A DNA stretch of 64,000 bases from Cognatishimia coralii. GTDB lineage: Bacteria > Pseudomonadota > Alphaproteobacteria > Rhodobacterales > Rhodobacteraceae. The notes below the pieces were generated by a model that ran no database searches, was not told the DNA's origin, and was given only the letters and a program-made list of their open reading frames with translations. The DNA is taken from NCBI RefSeq assembly GCF_037478305.1, contig NZ_JBBGAZ010000007.1:62001-126000 (forward strand). The letters are read 5' to 3'. Shown here one piece after another: positions 60,698 through 64,000 of the stretch. A program made the translations under genes and the position numbers. Position 1 is the first letter of the stretch; each line of letters opens with the position of its first letter.

Positions 60698-61882
60698 ATG
60701 TTACCACGCAAAGATCTGTTTGAGTTGCCCGAAGGGGTGATCTATCTGGACGGCAACTCATTGGGACCATTGCCAAAAGGTGCACAAGAGCGTGCCATGC
60801 GCACCATTTCCCAAGAATGGGGCGGAGAGCTGATCCGCGCGTGGAATTCCGCTGATTGGATGTCTTTGCCGCAAAAGGTCGGGGACCGCATCGCTGGTTT
60901 GATCGGGGCCGCACCGGGCTCGGTTGCCACCGGAGACACCCTCTCGATCAAGGTCTATCAGGCCTTGGCTGCCGCGCTGAAAATGCGACCTGGGCGCAAG
61001 GTGATCCTGTCGGACAAAGGCAATTTCCCCACCGATCTCTATATGGCGCAGGGTCTGATCAAGACGCTGGACGCGGGCTATGAATTGCGCACGCCTGCGC
61101 CTGAAGACGTCGCGGATGCGATCACGGATGAGGTCGCTGTGGTCATGCTGACCCAGGTCGATTATCGCAGCGGACGGCTACATGACATGCAGGCAATCAC
61201 CGAAAAGGCCCATGCGGCGGGCGCCGTAATGATCTGGGATCTGGCGCATTCGGCGGGGGCTTTGCCCGTAGATCTGGCGGGCAGCAACGCTGAATTTGCC
61301 GTCGGCTGCACCTATAAATACCTCAACGGCGGCCCCGGAGCACCCGCCTTCATCTATGCGCGGCCTGATATTGTCGAGGACGTAGAGCCTGCGCTCGCCG
61401 GTTGGCTTGGCCACGCCGCGCCCTTCGCGATGGACCCAGCCTACAGCCCCGCCATGTCGACAGAGCGCCTGCGTGTCGGTACGCCCCCAGTGGTGCAATT
61501 GTCTCTGTTGGATGCTGCTTTGGACGTCTGGGACGGCGTCAGCCTGTCTGATATCCGCGCGGCATCGATTGACCTTTGCGAGACCTTCATCGCCGAGGTC
61601 GAAGCACGCTGCCCTATGGTAACGCTCGCCTCTCCGCGAGACGCGCAGCAACGCGGCTCTCAGGTTTCTTTTGCTTTTGATCCGGGCTATCCGGTGGTGC
61701 AGGCCCTCATCGATCACGGCGTGATCGGAGACTTCCGCGCCCCCAACATCATGCGCTTTGGTTTCACGCCGCTGTACATTGACCAGGCCGACGTCATCCG
61801 CGCCGCCGAGATCCTTGAGACCATCATGACTGAGGGTCTCTGGAAGGACCCGAAATACCACCAAGTTTCCAAAGTCACCTGA
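60698..61882 (+). CDS. kynU: kynureninase
   Basis: A 394-residue PLP enzyme of the fold-type I class V group. Visible: LDGNSLGPLPKGA at the start, DKGNFPTDLYMAQG, WDLAHSAGALPVDL (Asp for the PLP ring) and the Schiff-base Lys207 in CTYKYLNGGPGAPAF. It splits kynurenine to anthranilate and alanine. The frame opens at 60677, but the ATG at 60698 has GGGGGGAG just before it. No kynurenine 3-monooxygenase gene is seen here, so the route made is the anthranilate branch. Confidence 0.95.
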   Translation: MLPRKDLFELPEGVIYLDGNSLGPLPKGAQERAMRTISQEWGGELIRAWNSADWMSLPQKVGDRIAGLIGAAPGSVATGDTLSIKVYQALAAALKMRPGRKVILSDKGNFPTDLYMAQGLIKTLDAGYELRTPAPEDVADAITDEVAVVMLTQVDYRSGRLHDMQAITEKAHAAGAVMIWDLAHSAGALPVDLAGSNAEFAVGCTYKYLNGGPGAPAFIYARPDIVEDVEPALAGWLGHAAPFAMDPAYSPAMSTERLRVGTPPVVQLSLLDAALDVWDGVSLSDIRAASIDLCETFIAEVEARCPMVTLASPRDAQQRGSQVSFAFDPGYPVVQALIDHGVIGDFRAPNIMRFGFTPLYIDQADVIRAAEILETIMTEGLWKDPKYHQVSKVT

Positions 61883-61897
61883 GTAAAGGACATCACT

Positions 61898-62134
61898 ATG
61901 GTCTGCCTTTTTGTTCAAATCCGCTGCACCCCCGGCACGGCCTATCGGGTCGCCGATGACATCGCGCTGCGCGAGATCCATTCCGAGCTTTATTCCATCA
62001 GCGGGGACTATGATCTCTTGATGAAGCTCTACATTCCCGAAGGCGAGGACGTCGGGCGCTATATCAACGATAATCTTCTGAACATCGACGGCATTGAGCG
62101 CACCCACACGACCCAGACCTTCAAAGCCTTCTGA
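61898..62134 (+). CDS. stand-alone Lrp/AsnC ligand-binding (RAM) domain protein
   Basis: A 78-residue protein matching only the C-terminal RAM domain of Lrp/AsnC regulators (FVQIRCTPGTAYRVADDIALREI, ISGDYDLLMKLYIPEGEDVGRYI); no DNA-binding domain is encoded. Such domains form dimers to octamers and bind amino acids. It follows kynU by 15 bp. In Pseudomonas the kyn genes are activated by an Lrp-type KynR, so a free ligand-binding domain here may sense kynurenine or tryptophan or associate with another Lrp protein. Confidence 0.82.
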   Translation: MVCLFVQIRCTPGTAYRVADDIALREIHSELYSISGDYDLLMKLYIPEGEDVGRYINDNLLNIDGIERTHTTQTFKAF

Positions 62135-62196
62135 GCGCTTGCCAAAGCGATGCCGCGCACGGATAGTCGCGGCAAGAGCATTGGGGAAATTGCTGC

Positions 62197-63465
62197 ATGG
62201 TTTTGGAAAACCTCTGGGAAAAAACCGCCGTTGCGCCGCCAGCGACCAAGATCCTGGCGAGCGCACAATCCGCCTATGATCTTGTGGTCATTGGCGCTGG
62301 ATTTTCCGGCTGTTCAGCGGCTCTGACCGCGCGGGATCTGGGGGCGTCTGTCGCGGTTTTTGAAGCCAAAACAATCGGCTACGGAGGGTCCGGGCGCAAT
62401 GTCGGTCTGGTGAACGCAGGCCTTTGGACGCCGCCCGACGAAATCGAGGCCGCGATTGGCAAGCGCGAGGGCTCGCATCTTTACAATAGCCTCAGTGCGG
62501 CGCCGGACCATGTGTTTTCCCTGATCGACCGGCTGAATATCGAGTGCAATGCGCGCCGCAATGGCACATTGCATTGCGCCCATGCGGACACGGGGCTGGC
62601 GGATCTAAAATTGCGCGCGAACCAACTGCGCGCGCGCGGCGCTCCGGTTGAGCTGTTGGACGCCAACGCCACGCGCCATCGCGTTGGCTCTGACCGGTTC
62701 AAAGGCGCGCTTTTTGATCCGCGGGCAGGGACCATTCAACCTTTGTCCTATGTGCGTGGTCTGGCCAAAGAGGCCCTGATAGCAGGCGCGGATTTGTTTG
62801 AAAACGCGCCGGTGCATCATGTGAAAAAGACCTCATCGGGTTGGATGGTGTCTGTTGGCGAGCAGGTGATTTTCGCCAAAGCTTTGTTGCTGGCGACGAA
62901 TGCCTATCTGAACGGCCTGAGTGGCTTGCCCGCGCCACAATTCACCAAAGTCGGCTATTTTCAGGCGGCCACGCGTCCGCTGGAGCCCACGTGGCGGCGT
63001 AGCATCCTGCCCGGCAAAGAAGGTTGTTGGGACACGGCCATGGTCATGTCGTCGTTCCGTATGGACGGCGAGGGGCGTCTGGTGATTGGCGGGGTGGGAT
63101 CCCTCGACAGCATCGGGCGGGGCGCGCATCTTGCCTGGGCGCAGCGCAAACTAGCGTATCTTTTCCCTCAACTGGCAAAAGAAACCCTGCAAGAGGCGTG
63201 GAGTGGCGCAATCTGTATGACCAGTGACCACATTCCAAAGATCCTGGAGATTGGCACCAAAGGCTATGCGCTCTTTGGCTATTCTGGTCGCGGGATCGGG
63301 CCGGGAACGGTCTTTGGCGCGACGGCCGCCCACGCGCTTTTGACCGGAGACCGCCAAGACCTGCCAGTGGTGCCCACCAAAGCGCATAATGAAAAGCTGA
63401 CGGGCCTTAAGGAAGTCTACTACGAGGCCGGAGCGACTCTGACCCATATGGTCTCTGCCCGTTAG
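62197..63465 (+). CDS. FAD-dependent oxidoreductase, DAO family (glycine/D-amino acid or gamma-glutamylputrescine oxidase type)
   Basis: A 422-residue flavoprotein with Rossmann GAGFSGCSAALTARDLGASVAVFEA (about residues 33-57), GYGGSGRNVGLVNAG and C-terminal LFGYSGRGIGPGTVFGATAA, the DAO-family FAD-binding pattern seen in PuuB/glycine-oxidase relatives. It oxidises an amine or amino acid, giving imine and H2O2 or passing electrons on. It lies 62 bp after the RAM-domain gene in the same direction and may extend the kyn transcript, though the substrate is unknown. Confidence 0.83.
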   Translation: MVLENLWEKTAVAPPATKILASAQSAYDLVVIGAGFSGCSAALTARDLGASVAVFEAKTIGYGGSGRNVGLVNAGLWTPPDEIEAAIGKREGSHLYNSLSAAPDHVFSLIDRLNIECNARRNGTLHCAHADTGLADLKLRANQLRARGAPVELLDANATRHRVGSDRFKGALFDPRAGTIQPLSYVRGLAKEALIAGADLFENAPVHHVKKTSSGWMVSVGEQVIFAKALLLATNAYLNGLSGLPAPQFTKVGYFQAATRPLEPTWRRSILPGKEGCWDTAMVMSSFRMDGEGRLVIGGVGSLDSIGRGAHLAWAQRKLAYLFPQLAKETLQEAWSGAICMTSDHIPKILEIGTKGYALFGYSGRGIGPGTVFGATAAHALLTGDRQDLPVVPTKAHNEKLTGLKEVYYEAGATLTHMVSAR

Positions 63466-63548
63466 GACGTGGCGTTCCGACTAGGATTATTTGCAATTGC
63501 CTCGGCATTTGCCCCATGATCCTGTCAGCCACTCTGGGAGGATCAGAC

Positions 63549-64000
63549 ATGCATGATGGATCGACACCGCCGATGGACCCGGTCACGCTTGAGGTGTCCG
63601 ACGGCATTGCCACGCTGACCATGGAGCGGCCACGCTCGATCAACGCGCTGTCCGAAGAGATGTTGGCAGCGCTACAAGCGCAGCTTGATGACATCGCTAC
63701 GCGTCGCGACATCAAAGTGGTGATCCTGCGCGGGGCGGGGGATCATTTTTGTGCGGGGCATAACCTCAAGGAAATGACCGCGCGGCGGGGCGATGAGGAT
63801 GGGGGGTATCAGTATTACAACGACCTCTTTGCCACCTGCGCCAAGATGATGATGTCGGTCGTGAACCTGCCGCAACCTGTGATCGCTGAGGTCACGGGCA
63901 TTGCGACGGCTGCGGGCTGTCAGATGGTGGCGAGTTGTGATCTGGCGGTGGCGTCTGAAGAGGCGCGTTTTGCGACCTCTGGCATCAATATCGGGCTGTT
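63549..64000 (+). CDS. enoyl-CoA hydratase/isomerase family protein (3' end outside window)
   Basis: The first 150 residues of a crotonase-fold protein, open to the window edge. Visible: LEVSDGIATLTMERPRSINAL, the CoA/oxyanion segment VVILRGAGDHFCAGHNLKEM and PVIAEVTGIATAAGCQMVASCDLAVA, where Gly-Cys supplies the second oxyanion-hole amide. The catalytic Glu positions are not conserved as in true hydratase (Ala-Gly-Cys here), so it may be an ECHDC3-like or isomerase-type member. GGGAGG precedes the ATG by 8 bp. Confidence 0.85.
   Translation, partial: MHDGSTPPMDPVTLEVSDGIATLTMERPRSINALSEEMLAALQAQLDDIATRRDIKVVILRGAGDHFCAGHNLKEMTARRGDEDGGYQYYNDLFATCAKMMMSVVNLPQPVIAEVTGIATAAGCQMVASCDLAVASEEARFATSGINIGL

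Overview
The window looks like chromosomal DNA of a marine-type heterotroph of the Rhodobacteraceae/Roseobacter kind (Alphaproteobacteria). This is inferred from the moderately high GC and dense co-oriented operons with 1-4 bp start/stop overlaps. It is also supported by the many high-affinity importers (three ABC operons of different classes plus a TAXI-TRAP), the type II lumazine synthase behind an FMN riboswitch, and the acs-adk-symporter arrangement. No rRNA, tRNA, CRISPR array, insertion sequence or prophage was seen. Nearly everything is metabolic, arranged as self-contained catabolic islands, most with their own LysR, LacI or MarR regulator.

Layout. 1-4477: a plus-strand operon of a SnoaL-like protein (cut by the window edge), a double cupin, a MetE-like zinc methyltransferase-fold protein, an alpha/beta hydrolase and an RraA/HMG-aldolase-like protein; the pathway is not recognised. 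4633-7294: an OxyR-like LysR regulator facing a small helical ORF, an SbtA-type bicarbonate transporter and an SbtB PII-like protein, closed by an intrinsic terminator. 7302-11030: a TauE/SafE exporter, a class III aminotransferase and an amidase. 11157-14102: a LysR regulator divergent from an F420-type NADP-binding protein, a membrane-anchored ABM protein and a DJ-1/PfpI protein. 14201-21738: a LacI-controlled sugar ABC operon with a GH63-like hydrolase and two unusually elaborated permeases.

22454-31908 encodes an apparent resorcinol/hydroxyquinol route: a LysR regulator, maleylacetate reductase, a five-gene branched-chain-amino-acid-type ABC importer, a TfdB-like phenol hydroxylase and hydroxyquinol 1,2-dioxygenase. 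Together these would import an aromatic, hydroxylate it, cleave the ring and reduce maleylacetate to 3-oxoadipate. 32022-32648 is an isolated DUF1415 gene of atypical composition. 32663-37824 is a dipeptide/opine-type ABC operon with a fused double ATPase. 38010-47696 is a LysR-controlled TAXI-TRAP operon with a sulfatase-fold hydrolase, an aldehyde dehydrogenase, a ketopantoate-reductase-like protein and a ThDP enzyme. It is probably an uptake-and-degradation pathway for an unidentified esterified acid and is the best candidate for an undescribed system here.

47811-53174 is the acetate-activation operon (acs, adk, small and large symporter subunits, conserved membrane protein). 53586-57301 holds a small exported beta-rich protein and acnB. 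57403-58066 is an FMN riboswitch and ribH2. 58063-62134 is the kynurenine pathway (formamidase-like hydrolase, MarR, kynA, cupin, kynU, a stand-alone RAM-domain protein). It is followed by a DAO-family oxidoreductase and the start of an enoyl-CoA hydratase that runs off the window.
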